A stretch of 64,000 nt of DNA from Magnolia sinica (GCF_029962835.1 NC_080582.1:14268032-14332031), one strand, 5' to 3'; positions 24,429-36,242 are shown, counted from the stretch's first letter. The notes: generated by a model not told the origin, from the letters alone. A program made the numbers and translations.

Positions 24429-25639
24429 GACCTTTACCCACCCCTCTCTCATTCCATACGAATTTCAAACCTTAGGAGAGAGAAGAGAGGAAAAGAGAAG
24501 GAAAGAGTGAGGAGAAGAGAGAGAGTGAGAGATCGTTGCTGGGATTCGATCCCACCGCTCCACGTGTCGAATCATCCTACCCGTATTGCTACACCGATGA
24601 TTTCGACTCCATACTTAGGTAAGAAATCCTAACCCTAATCTGTTTTAGGGATCTAAATAGAGGAAATGCTGAGATAGTTAACCTATTTCATGTTATAGGT
24701 AGCCGTTGTGCCGTAGACCAAAACGTATTGTTAGAACTGACCTCGATACGAGTCTACCAGCCAAAGGTGCGGACTATAAACGTTTAGGTTATGGTTTTTA
24801 AGGCTTTCAATGCCAGTTAATGATTTATAACTGACTTGATTGTTATCACATGTACTTAGATACGATGATTGCTGTATATTACACAGATATATGACCTATG
24901 TTAAAAATATTGCATTCCATGTGTTTGTTTAAATGTTTGTATAAACATGGAATTATGATTTGTGCTTGCCATGATTGTTGTTTGAGGATACACGATTGTT
25001 GTACGTATGACAACTCCCTTGTGAAAGGGTTTGCTATAATACCTGTTATAACTACTATATTACATATATGTTGATACGTGTAGTCCAAGTGTTTGATAAA
25101 ATGTCTGAATGAGAAAATGCTTGTTGAAATGTATTTAATGAGGGTATTGAGAGAAGATTCTCAATCACCTTATCTGTAGTTACAATTTTCCTCATGTAAT
25201 CTATCTCGCTGCTACGTGTTTTATGGATGAATGCTTATGTATGTTAACATGTAATCTATGTGTTCGTTAAAATGCTTATATGAGATTTATATTTGAATTG
25301 GTTGATACATGCTGTTTCGACTAGCACATATGAATGCCTATGGTATTTGGAGTATGATTGGGACTACTGCGTAGTCCGGGCAATCGGTAACAATTCTTAT
25401 TTGAGTGGCCGAATTAGTCCGCCACACTTGATGCGTTCAATGAATCCGAGTCGTACGATGACTGTCGATAGTGGTACCATGTCGATTCATTCAGCGTACG
25501 CTCGTACCAGTCGAACTTGTTTAATAAATCGATTGGCCTATTGTGTGTTTACCATGTAAAGACGCTACTACTTGAATCTAAGGTACCACTTACCAATGCA
25601 AAACCCATTTCAACCTTGGTACCACGATCCGCTAAGACT

Positions 25640-25990
25640 CATGAGCCGGACATGGTGGTATGGGACACCGTGATCGAGCTGTCGGCCTACACTGGGGTGA
25701 CGAGCCTCCCCGTAGTGACATATGAGCAACCCAAACTCGTGAGCTGAATACGGTGGTATGGGACACTGTATTCGAGCTGTCGGTCTACCTCAGCGTAGCA
25801 TTGCTACGGTTCCCAGTTGGGTTGGTGACGAGCCTTCAAAAATAGACTGTCAGTTGGTAAGGCGTCGGTGGAGTAACCTTGAGTATACACTAGAACTATG
25901 CTAAGGTGACGAGAGCCTTTCCGTAGTGACCTCGAGTATAAAGTAGGCTTGCGCTGAGGTAACGAGCCTCTCCATAGCGACCTAGAACTA
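25640..25990 (+). repeat. Irregular internal repeats of the solo LTR
   Basis: Two or more copies each of GGTGGTATGGGACAC, GAGCTGTCGGCCTAC-like and GTGACGAGCCTC-like blocks in the same orientation. Confidence 0.6.
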
Positions 25991-27494
25991 CCTATCATAT
26001 GTGATTAACTAGGATTAACGACCCTAGATAGATCATTGTTTGGGTCAATGATATAAAGGGAGGTACCTTAGCTTCCTAAACCTGCTGTTTGAATAAACCT
26101 AATTAAGAAATGGGCTAACACGATCATACATGCAATGCATGTGCTTTGGCGAGGAAGTGCACGTATCCGGAGTGGTACATGACGCGATCATGAGATGATG
26201 TCGCTGAGGGAGTGTAGGCGAGGGCATACATCATTATCGTATACCATTCCTGCATTAACAGGAGTACTTAGGATATGATTGTTGTACTGCTTTATCATTA
26301 CTGCTTGATTGAATTGATAACATGTTAACCTTTACCTTATAGCTTCACTGAGTTGATCACTCACTCCCACTCTGGGACGGTGTTTTAAAACACCAACTAG
26401 ACTCTACTGTAGTTTCAGGTGATGACGAGGCCTACAAGATGAAGCCTGTCTTTTATGATGACGAGGAGTTCTTCTACATGCAACTCTCTGGTGGGTCTAT
26501 GTAGACTTGAAGTTACGTATCGGGGCTATAGGGATATGGACTAGATGACATTACACTTGATCATTTTGTAAATTTTGGTATAGTACATGTAACTATTTGA
26601 CTTAGTGACATTCATTCTCTGGGGACTTACAGTCACTTATATGCTTATATGTACTTATCACAGTCTTCCGCTTGCATAATTTATCTCTGAAGTATGATAT
26701 GTTGTTTTAGTATAATCTCACTCATGTTTAATGCACTAATACGGTCAACATTCAAACATCATTATCTATGTTGTATAAGTGATGCATTGGAACTTGGGAG
26801 TTAGCTTTTGGTCGACCCCCGATTTTCGGAGCGTTACAATCCTACACAAAGGAGGATCCTCAGGGTCTGTGGACTCTTAAACTTTACCTGAAAGTAGGTG
26901 AGCCCCGTTTAACACCTGATGAAGATGATCGCCCTTAATGACGGAGATTCTTCAACTCCCTTGAACTGTAACACTTGAAGATGCTCTACTGTAAGTAGCT
27001 AGGGTTGGGTCAAGGTGCTTGTTGGAATCTACTCTATTAATTGTGAATCTTTAAAGAGATAGAGTAATTCCATGGTTTGTGCATTCAAGAGATTCCAACC
27101 TAATGATTTGTCATTAAGAGGTTGCTGGAAGATCCTTGATGGTGAAGTTCATTCTCCAGTCTAATCTATTGAGTATTCAATGAATAAGAAGGGGTTAGGG
27201 AATGAACTTCCATGAGAAGAAGGTTAATGATGGTAGGTAAGAAGTTACCTCATTGGAACTCTCTCTTTTTCTCAATACATTACTAGAACCGAGCTTCTGT
27301 TTATAAAGGCAAAAAGTCCAATGGTAATATAATTGTCAGAATCTGACAGCGTTCAATGTCATCGAACCCGTTTCAATGTCATCGAGGTTTGAATCTAGAT
27401 GTCATCGAATCTAATTTGATTCCTCGAATTTATGCGTGATTTATCTTCAAACCTTGCTGGACATTTTTGGGACCTTATTCGATGTCATCGAACC

Positions 27495-28493
27495 TGTTGG
27501 GGAAAAATCTACAAGTCCATAAGTTGGCTTATGGAATGGACCAACTCTACTGAGCCAGCACGGGGCCATGGAAACCCAAGCCTGATAAGACCTCTACGTC
27601 CAGAAAACATAGCAACCTTCAAGGAGGTCGACACAACCATGAGGACACTTAAAGAGCTCGCATACAAGCTCACACAAGTGGCTGAGATACTGACCTAATT
27701 TATAGGTTGGCTAAATGACGGTTATGGATTGCCTGTAAATCAGCCACGTGTCGATTACGAATTGACCATAGCTTGGCCATAGATCGGTCACAGATCGGCC
27801 ACAAATCGGTCACAGACTGGCCATAGATCGGTCATATATCAGCTATAGATCAGTTATAGATTGGCCATAGGTCAGCCATAACACGATCATAGATCAGTCA
27901 TATATCGGCCATAGATCGGCCATAAGTTAGCCATAACACGATCATAGGTCGACGGCACCCCTAACGAGGTCAAAAGGTCTCAACACCCAGATAAAGGAAA
28001 GGGAACACGAACCTTCCCACTCGACTGACGATCGAAAATGGTGAATGCAGATCTATCGATCAGTTTAACAACAGTCATTTCCAACTTAGCACTCGCCTTG
28101 AGATTCAACCTAAAGTCGAACTATAGATTCAAAGAATCCTCCTAAGTCTCGAAGATCTCTCCCAGGATCTTCGGGAGATAAGATCAAATCCTGACAATTG
28201 CAAGAACCTACAATCTCGGAAAGATCCTGGATCGTAGCGGATCTCCAAGATATTAGGAAAAAATCCCTATACTATGGGATCCTCTCTCTCCTATAAATGT
28301 ATAGACATCTCCAACCGTTTGAGGTACATTTACAAAAATCCTAATACTCGATGGTCTTTTTTCTGAAGATCCTACCCCACTTCAGAGACCTCAAGCCTTA
28401 CTTAGGCATCAGAGAGTCCCATGTACAAACTAGGGCCTCCTTTGTCTCACACTTTTGCTTGTGTAAGTTAAGAAGGTCTGCCGGGAAACTGCA
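27495..28493 (+). repeat. LTR-like sequence beginning TGTTGGGG
   Basis: Begins TGTTGGGGAAAAATC, the kind of start seen in Tat/Athila-type gypsy LTRs (compare TGTTGGGGATAAAA in the element at 38475-48075). It has a TATAAAT near 28291 and a possible CA end at 28493. No target duplication is visible (GAACC versus CCAAT), so this is a truncated or recombined LTR. An 11-bp tandem repeat lies inside. Confidence 0.5.
27768..27953 (+). repeat. 11-bp tandem repeat, about 17 units
   Basis: Consensus ATAGATCGGCC with variants such as ATAACACGATC and ATATATCAGCT. All units keep the 11-base phase over 186 bases. A two-unit (22-bp) alternation of GGTC and GGCC endings is visible in the first half. Confidence 0.92.
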
Positions 28494-28567
28494 CCAATGT
28501 AATATAAAATAATATTTAAAATGGATGAACGATGTGAATAAAATTCATATATCATGTTGGACCCTCA
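28494..28567. repeat. Left part of a duplicated host segment
   Basis: AATATAAAATAATATTTAAA through ATCATGTTGGACCCTCA matches 50762-50833. The match resumes on the other side of the 7.9 kb insertion at 36486. Confidence 0.8.
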
Positions 28568-28609
28568 GGGCCCCGTTTGGCCGGGTGGATTAAAAGGGAT
28601 TGAATGGTA

Positions 28610-28860
28610 TTAAGGTGGATGGCATGGATTTCTAGGTAATGATGGTGTTGTTAGTGGATTGTTTTGAGATACATGGGATTGCTATATCCTGGGATTAAAC
28701 CTTCCCATCCCTTCCAATCCCTGGAACCAAACACGTCTCAGGCAAATTTGAATGGATTAAGGTGGATTGGATGGGATTTAAAGGTAATGATGGTGTTGTT
28801 AGTGGATTGTCTTTAAGACCCATGGGATTGGGATTAGATCACCTATTCTATTTGGCACGC
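28610..28860 (+). repeat. Local direct duplication in the left end of the 7.9 kb insertion
   Basis: GGTAATGATGGTGTTGTTAG with its flanks occurs at 28636 and 28784, each followed by TGGATTGT and a CATGGGATTG-like block. The spacing is about 148 bp. Confidence 0.8.
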
Positions 28861-29039
28861 CTGACCAATCCCGGGATTTAGAGAAAATGACCACTGTAGA
28901 CAAAACCTTTTATCCAGCGGTTTTTATGAAGGAATACAAACTTAAGTTACCAACTTAGACTAGCACGTGCGGACAGCGACTTTGAGGACGAAACTACCCC
29001 TCCTTTTCACTGCGAAGACGAGCGCTGACGCTCCTCCAA

Positions 29040-29575
29040 CTGAGAGTTGTACGAACGGCTTAGAAGAGATCAAAGTTACATGGCCCCATAGCTATGTATT
29101 TATTATATCCACAACGTTCATCCATATTTCGAGATCATTTTGGAGCATTATCCAAAAAAAAAAAAATAATCATATCCAAAGATGAACTGGACCACACCAC
29201 AAAGAGCAACGAGGAAATTGATTTTCACTGTTAAAAATTTTATAGGGCCCACCATAACATTTATTTTCCATCCAATCTATTCATAAGGTCACAAAGGCCT
29301 AGATGAAGAGGAAAAACAAATTTCATAATTATCCAAAACTTCTGTAACCCCTAAAAGGGTTTCAATGGTAGACGTTCAATTCCCCACTGCCTTTTATAGT
29401 GTGGTCCACTGGATAGCTATATCTGTCTTATTTTTCATCTCAAGCCTTAATATGAGTTCTCCAAATAGATGGACGGTTTAGATATAACACATACCTCATA
29501 ATGGGACCCACAAAAATTGGTGGGGATTACATCAGGGAAAAAAAAAAGGAAAGAAACCAGCGTGTTGGGGTCGAC
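29040..29575. repeat. Core of the foldback element family, inside the left arm
   Basis: Aligns with the interior of the Mutator-like element at 58230-58816. It runs from CATGGCCCCATAGCTATGTA through ATTTTCCATCCAATCTATTC and TTTCAATGGTAGACG to GGACGGTTTAGATATAACAC. The characteristic outer ends are not intact. The inverted repeat of the host element resumes at about 29590. Confidence 0.75.
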
Positions 29576-29691
29576 CGGGTCAGAGCTGGGTCTATGGCTA
29601 CGGATTATAACCGTAGCATAACTATAATGCTATGCACTTTTTTCTCTTTCTATTCTTATTTTTTACATGGAGAACTTTACCTACATTTTTC

Positions 29692-29695
<4 letters not shown>

Positions 29696-29786
<91 letters not shown>
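29696..29786. repeat. (AT)n microsatellite, 91 bp
   Basis: Nearly pure AT dinucleotide with one C at about 29737, followed by (TC)n and a T run. Confidence 0.98.
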
Positions 29787-29789
<3 letters not shown>

Positions 29790-30010
29790 TCTCTCTCTCT
29801 CTTTTTTTTTTTTTTCATTTCTTTCTTTATTCATTTAACAAGAATATCTTTTAAACTAGAATTAGTTACTTGACGTACCACAAATGATTTTCGGGAAGGA
29901 GAAGTTACTTTAGCCAACCAACCTAGTTATTTTCCAAGATTCCATCAGGTCGATGGTCGAAAATACATTTCATTCACTTCACGGTCAATTTCAATTACTA
30001 CGCAGTCAAA

Positions 30011-32698
30011 CTAGAAATTGTGCGGGGTAAACATGAAATTGAGTGGGCAAATTGAAAATTGAGCGGACCAAGGTAGGAATTGAGCAAGGGAACCTGGAAA
30101 TTAAGGGAGGCAAGGTAGGAGTTCAGCAAGGGAATCTAGAAATTGAGCGAGGGAACCTAGAAATTCTGTGAGAGAACCTATGATTTGAGCTGGGCAACCT
30201 AGGAATTGAGTGAGGGAAGTTAGAAATTGAGCGAGACAACCTAGAATTTGAGCGAGGGAAGCTACAAATTATGCGAGGGAACCTAGAAATTGAGCGAGGG
30301 AACCTACGATTTGAGCGAGGCAATGTAAGAATTGAGCGAAGGAACACCTAGGAAATGAGCGAGGAAACATAGGATTTGAGTGAGGCAACATAGGAATTGA
30401 GCGAGAGAACTTAGAAAATGAGCGAGGAAACGTAGAAATTCAGCGAGGAATCCTAGGAATTGAGCAAGGGAAGCTAGAAATTAAGCGAGGGAACCTAGAA
30501 ATTCAGCGAGGCAACTTAGGATTTGAGCGAGGGAAGCTAGAAATTGAGCAAGGGAACTTAGAAATTGAGCGAGGCAAGGTAGAAATTCAGCGAGAAAACC
30601 TAGGAATTGAGCGAGGCAACCTAGGAATTGAGCGAGGGAAGTTAGAAATTGAGCGAGGGAAGCTAGAATTTGAGTGAGAGAACCTAGAAATTCAGTGAGG
30701 TAACCTAGGATTTGAGCGAGGGAAGCTACAAATTGTGCGAGGGAACCTAAAAATTGAGCGAGGCAACCTAGGATTTGAGCTAGGCAACGTAGGAATTGAG
30801 CGAAGGAACCTACGAAATGAGCGAGGCAACGAAGAAATTCAGCGAGGAATCCTAGGAATTGAGCGAGGGAAGCTAGAAATTAAGCGAGGGAACCTAAAAA
30901 TTTAGTGAGACAACCTAGGATTTGAGCGAGGGAAGCTAGAAATTGAGTGAGAGAATCTAGAAATTGAGTGAGGTAAGGTAGGAATTCAGCGAGGCAACCT
31001 AGGAATTGAGCGAGGGAAGTGAGAAATTGAGCGAGGCAACCTACGAATTGAGCAAGGCAACCTAGCAATTGAGTGAGGGAACCTAGGAATTGAGCGAGGT
31101 AACCTAGGATTTGAGCGAGGCAGCACAGGAATTCAGCGAGGCAACGTAGGATTTGAGCGAGGCAACCGAGAGAACCTAGGAATTGAGCGAGGAAAGGTAC
31201 AAATTGAGCGAGGGAACCTAGAAATTGAGCGAAATAACCTATTAATTGAACGAGGCAACCTAATAATTGAGCGAGGGAAGCTAGAAATTGAGTGAAGTGA
31301 TTGAAATTAACCGCAAAGTAAACTTAGAAATTGAGTGAGGGAACCTAGAAATTGAGCGAGGCAAACTGAAAATTGAGTGGGGTAAGGTAGAAATTGAGCG
31401 AGGGAAGCTAGAAATTGAGCGAGGCAAGGTAGGAATTTAGTGAGGGAAGCTAGAAATTGAGCGAGGCAACCTATGAATTAAGCGAGGGAACCTAAAAATT
31501 GAGCGAGGCAACCTAGGAATTGAGCAAGGCAACGTAGAAATTGAGCGAAGGAACCTAAAAATTCAGCAAGAAAACCTAAGATTTGAGCGAGGCAACCTAG
31601 GATTTGAGTGAGGAAAGTTAGAAATTGAGAGAGATAAGCTAGAATTTGAGCGAGGGAACCTAGAAATTCAGCGAGGCAACCTATGATTTGAGCGAGGAAA
31701 GCTACAAATTGTGTGAGGGAACATAGAAATTAAGCGAGGCAACCTAAGATTTGAGCGAGGCAATGTAGGAATTAAGCGAAGGAACCTAGGAAATGAGCGA
31801 GGCAACGTATAAATTCAGCGAGGAATCCTAGGAATTGAGCGAGGGAAGCTAGAAATTAAGCAAGAGAACATAAAAATTCGGCGAGACAACCTAGGATTTG
31901 AGCGAGGGAAGCTAGAAATTGAGCTAGGCAAGGTAGAAATTCAGCAAGAAAACCTAGGATTTGAGTGAGGCAACCTAGGAATTAAGCGAGGGAAGTTAGA
32001 AATTCAGCGAGGGAAGCTAGAATTTGAGCGAGAGAACTTATAAATTCAACGAGGCAACCTAGGATTTGAGTGAGGGAAGCTACAAATTATGCGAGGGAAG
32101 CTAGAAATTCAGTGAGGCAATATATAAATTGAGCGAAGGAACCTAAGAATTGAGCGAGGCAACCTAGCAATTGAGCGAGGCAACGTAGAAATTTAGCAAG
32201 GCAACCTACGAATTGAGTGAGGGAAGCTAGAAATTGAGCGAGAGAAGCTAGAAATTGAGCGAGAAAACCTATAAATTGAGTGAGGGAACCAAGGAATTGA
32301 GCAAGGGAAGCTAAAAATTGAGCGAGGCAACCTAGGAATTGAGCGAGGGAAGCTAGAAATTCAGCGAAGGAACCTAGGAATTGAGCGAGGCAACCTAACA
32401 ATTGAGCAAGGCAACGTAGAAATTTAGTGAGACAACTTATGAATTGAGTGAGACAACCTAGGAATTGAGTGAGGGAAACTAAAAATTGAGCAAAGCAACA
32501 TATAAATTGAGTGAGGGAACCTAGCAATTGAATGAGGCAACGTAGATATTTAACGAGGCAACCTATGAATTGAGCGAGGTAACCTAGGAATAGATTGAGG
32601 AAAGACCTAAGAATCGAGCGAGGGAATCTAGAAATTCAGCGAGGCAACGTATAAATTGAGCGAGGGAAGCTAAGAATTGAGCGAGGCAATGTAGGAAT
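30011..32698 (+). repeat. 21-bp minisatellite array, forward orientation (about 128 units)
   Basis: Unit AAATTGAGCGAGGGAACCTAG with variants (GGCAACCTAG, GGGAAGCTAG, TTTGAGCG, TTCAGCG). The phase of 21 is kept over long stretches. Longer blocks recur: the CTACAAATTRTGYGAGGG / AGCGAAGGAACCTA series appears near 30260, 30725 and 31690, so higher-order repeats of several hundred bases exist. Because 21 is 7 codons, the minus strand shows long open frames with a 7-residue period (LAQFLGC-like). These follow from the repeat and are not called as genes. Confidence 0.95.
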
Positions 32699-32755
32699 TA
32701 TAACAGAGCAATTCATAAATTTGATAGAGATATCATAAAAATATGATGAGGAACT
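32699..32755. other. Spacer between the two inverted minisatellite arms
   Basis: About 57 bases of AT-rich non-repeat sequence with a small ATATCATAAAAATATGAT inverted motif at its centre. It is the loop if the arms pair. Confidence 0.85.
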
Positions 32756-34962
32756 TCCATGCTCAATTTTTAGCTTCCTTCGCTCAATTTCTAGCTTCCC
32801 TCACTCAATTTCTAGATTTTCTCGTTGAATTTCTAGCTTCCCTCGCTCAAATCTTAGGCTATCTCGCTCAATTCATAGGTTCCCTTGCTCAATTTCTAGC
32901 TTCCCTCGCTCAATGCATAGGTTGCTTCGCTGAATTTTTACGTTGCCTCGCTCAATTGTTAGGTTACCTCGCTCAATTCCTAGGTTCCTTTGCTCAATTT
33001 ATATATTGTCTCACTAAATTTTTAGCTTTCCTTGCACAATTTGTAGCTTCCCTCGCTCAAATCCTAGGTTACCTCGCTGAATTTCTAGGTTCCCTCGCTT
33101 AAATTCTAACTTCCCTAGCTGAATTTCTAACTTCCCTCGCTCAATTCCTAAGTTGCCTCCCTCAAATCCTAGGTCTTCTCGCTAAATTTCTACCCTGCCT
33201 CGCTCAATTTCTAGCTTCCCTCACTCAAATCTTAGGTTGCCTCGCTGAATTTTTAGGTTCCCTCGCTTAATTTCTAGCTTCTCTTGCTCAATTCTTAGGA
33301 TTTCTCGCTGAATTTATACGTTGCCTCGCTCATTTCCTAGGTGCCCTCACTCAATTCTTATGTTGCCTCACTCAAATCCTAGGTTGTCATGCTCAATTTT
33401 TAGGTTCCCTCGCTCAAATCCTAGGTTGCCTCGCTGAATTTCTAGTTCCCTCGCTCAAATTCTAGCTTATCTCACTCAATTTCTAACTTCCCTTGCTTAA
33501 TTCCTAGGTTGCCTTGCTCAAATCCTAGGTTTTCTCGTTGAATTTCTAGCTTCCCTCGCTCAATTTCTACGTTGCCTCGCTCAATTTCTAGCTTCCCTCA
33601 CTGAATTCCTACCTTATCTTGCTCAATTTCTAGGTTCCCTCGCGCAATTCCTACCTTGCCTCGCTCAATTTCTAGGTTCCCTCGCTCAATTCCTACCTTG
33701 CCTCGCTCAATTTCTAGGTTCCCTCGCTCAATTCCTACCTTGCCCCGCTCAATTTTCAGTTTGCCTCGCTCAATTTCTAAGTTCACTTCACGGTCAATTT
33801 CAATCACTTCGCTCAATTTCTAGCTTCCCTCGCTCAACTTCTAGGCTACCTCGTTCAATTGATAGGTTGTCTTGCTCAATTTGTAGGTTTCCTTGCTCAA
33901 TTTATAGCTTTCCTCGCTCAATTCCTAGGTTCCCTCTGTTGCCTCGCTCAAATCTTACGTTGCCTCGCTGAATTCCTACGTTGCCTTGCTCAAATCCTAG
34001 GTTGCCTCGCTCAATTCCTACGTTCCCTCACTCAATTGTTAGGCTGTCTCACTCAATTCGTAGGTTGCCTCGCTCAATTTCTAGCTTCCCTCGCTTAATT
34101 CCTAGGTTGCCTCGCTCAATTCTTAGGTTGTCTCGCTCAATTCCTACCTTGCTTCGCTCAATTTCTAGGTTCCCTGGCTCAATTTCTAGCTTTCCTCGCT
34201 CAAATCCTAGGTTTTCTCACTGAATTTCTAGGTTCCCTCACTTAATTTCTAGCTTCCCTCGCTTAATTTCTAGCTGATCTTGCTCAATTCCTAGGATTCC
34301 TTGCTGAATTTCTACGTTGCCTCGCTCATTTCATAGGTTCCCTGGCTCAATTTTTACGTTGCCTCGCTCAAATCCTAAGTTGCCTTGCTCAATTTTTAGG
34401 TTCTCTCGCACAATTTGTAGCTTCCCTCGCTCAAATCCTAAGTTGCCTCGCTCAAGTTCTAGCTTCCCTCGCTCAATTTTTAACTTCCCTCGCTCAATTC
34501 CTAAGTTGCCTCGCTCAAATCCTAGGTTTCCTCGCTGAATTTGTACCTTGCCTCGTTCAATTTCTAGGTTCTCTCGCTCAATTTCTAGCTTACCTCGCTT
34601 AAATCCTAGGTTGCCTCGCTGAATTTCTAAGTTCCCTCGCTCAAATTTTAGCTTCCCTCGCTCAATTTCTAACTTCCCTCGCTCAATTCCTAGGTTGCCT
34701 CGCTCAAATCCTATGTTTCCTCGCTGAATTTCTACCTTGCCTCGCTCAATTTCTAGGTTCCCTTGCTCAATTTCTAGCTTCCCTCGCTCAAATCTTAGGC
34801 TGCCTTGCTGAATTTCTAGGTTTCCTTGCTTAATTTCTAGCTTCCCTCGCTCAATTCCTAGGATTCCTCGTTGAATTTCTACGTTGTCTCGCTCATTTCC
34901 TAGGTTCCCTCGCTCAATTTCTATGTTGCCTCACTCAAATCCTAGGTTGCCTCTCTCAATTT
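32756..34962 (-). repeat. 21-bp minisatellite array, inverted orientation (about 105 units)
   Basis: The complement of the left array, with CTAGGTTCCCTCGCTCAATTT-type units on the plus strand. The rare marker CACTTCACGGTCAATTTCAA at 33784 has its inverse at about 31290, so the arms are related as a unit and not just by the short repeat. A same-orientation copy of the marker at 29974 marks the outer left edge. The frames at 32743-33102, 33859-34098, 33981-34223 and 34317-34538 (plus) and 33598-33816 (minus) are repeat-derived. Confidence 0.95.
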
Positions 34963-36242
34963 GGCTGGGGTATGACCCTTTTGGACTGTTCTAAGCTTTA
35001 AGATAATAGTCAATATGCCACATGGCTTAGTCCAATTCATAGCATGCTTGGAATACTGTTATTTCAGTAATTTTTTAAGGTTATTGCAAACTAATCGAAT
35101 GGGTTAAGTTGTTGTGCCAATTTGAACCTAACCTTTTGTTGGAAGGCTGCTTCCACCGTGTTGGTTCTGGTTGCATTGACTTTTAGCTGGTTATTTTGGA
35201 ATCTGAGTTATCTCAATTTGTATAGTTGCTTATGCCCAACTACTGGCTGTTCTAACTTTAGGCAGAGACATGGTTTTTAACTACCACTAATTAAAAAGCA
35301 TACTTTAACTAGTACTAAAATACATACTTTGCATGTTGTTGCTCTCATTATTAGTAAATTTTATGTTTCCTTATCTTTCATTTATACAATCTGTATCCAT
35401 GATCAGTTGAGTTTTCTTATTCTGTTTGTTTAGTTGAATGAGTATACCTGGCTTGCCATCAATTCCTTTCCTTGGTGTCTCACATGGTTAGTTGGTTTCG
35501 ATGAAGTGTCTTAGGGGTTATTTAGATGTGTGGAACTCCCCACTTAAGTTCAATGGAATCTGATTTCTAGAATGAGAGTGTCATGGATAGAGAAGTCTCT
35601 TCTTCTTCTTCTTCTTCTTCTTCTTCTTTATATTCTTTTTCGATTCCCAGTATTGGCCATACCATGAGAATTTAGTGGTTTCTGACGTTCTGTATACTTT
35701 TAAACAAGTCGATTGTTGAATCAATTGATTTTTGGATCAAGGCCAAATAAGGATGGTTTACCTGAGGGATGGGATGGATTTTATGCATGTTAGATCATTT
35801 AACCATCATATGAGAATGTTGGATTATTTTTCATTTTCTTCTCTAAGAAATTGATTGCTTCTTGTTCTTTGCCTCTCTAATTTATTTTTTTTACAGGAAT
35901 GATTGTTCAATACGTGTTTAGATTCAGAGGTGATTTGGTAAATGATGCATGTGAAATTTGCCCCATTGTATTTGATGCCCAAATGCAAGAAGAATGCATC
36001 ATGATGCATGATTTTGAAAGAAAAGATTCGCAAATTCATATTGTTTTCATCTTGCATTAGAAAAATGTTATTCAAATCGTAGCTACCGCTTTTCATATTG
36101 CAGTAGAAAAATGCTACTTGAATCAACTTAATGTGGATAGAGCATGGCTCAAAAAACCACATCCCATTGACTTGGTCGACCCCATTTTAATGTCTTGCCC
36201 CATTGTTGGGTTAGTTGTTAGATCGGCTGCGGCTCCTGTAGC
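34963..36242. other. AT-rich unique interior of the 7.9 kb insertion
   Basis: No domain recognised. TTTTTTTTACAG at 35885-35896 looks like a splice acceptor, and 35000-35580 has intron-like T-rich composition, so this may be captured gene sequence. A 112-codon minus frame (35824-36162) has no support. A (TTC)n tract lies at 35597-35629. Confidence 0.5.
35597..35629. repeat. (TTC)n microsatellite
   Basis: About 11 uninterrupted TTC/CTT units. Confidence 0.97.

Larger units (their letters stand above)
23360..26838 (+). mobile_element. Large (3.48 kb) probable solo LTR, gypsy type
   Basis: Starts TGTAACGCCCCAGATTTTTG and ends TTTTCGGAGCGTTACA, so the ends carry an 8-bp inverse repeat TGTAACGC/GCGTTACA. 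The flanks AATCA (23355-23359) and AATCC (26838-26842, overlapping the last A) approximate a 5-bp duplication, and the CCTACACAAGG repeat host sequence resumes directly. No coding domain lies inside. A TATA box (TATATAAG, 24421-24428) sits about 1.06 kb in. 25640-25980 contains repeated GGTATGGGACAC / GAGCTGTCGG / GTGACGAGCC units. This layout and length fit Del/Tekay-type gypsy LTRs. Confidence 0.72.
22588..27494 (-). repeat. Probable copia LTR region, interrupted by a large solo LTR
   Basis: This lies on the LTR side of the primer-binding site and is non-coding. 23060-23360 holds irregular tandem motifs of the form CCTACACAAGG / GCCTACACAAGG that resume at 26839 after the inserted LTR. 27350-27494 holds repeated ATGTCATCGAA motifs. 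The outer boundary near 27494 is set by the next LTR-like start. No partner LTR was seen. Confidence 0.5.

Noticed and set aside
27432..27698. 88-codon plus-strand gene
   Set aside because: It crosses the boundary between two LTR-like sequences and matches no family.
29501..29854. Tyr/Ile-repeat proteins on both strands
   Set aside because: Translation of an AT microsatellite.
32087..34538. Heptad-repeat membrane-like or coiled-coil proteins
   Set aside because: Long frames arise because the repeat unit is seven codons; frames switch between neighbouring regions and no promoter or start context is seen.
30011..34962. CRISPR-like array of short repeats
   Set aside because: Units are contiguous 21-mers without unique spacers and the array is inverted; the context is plant transposons.
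35824..36162. 112-codon minus-strand gene
   Set aside because: AT-rich, no recognised motif, inside a non-autonomous insertion with intron-like surroundings.
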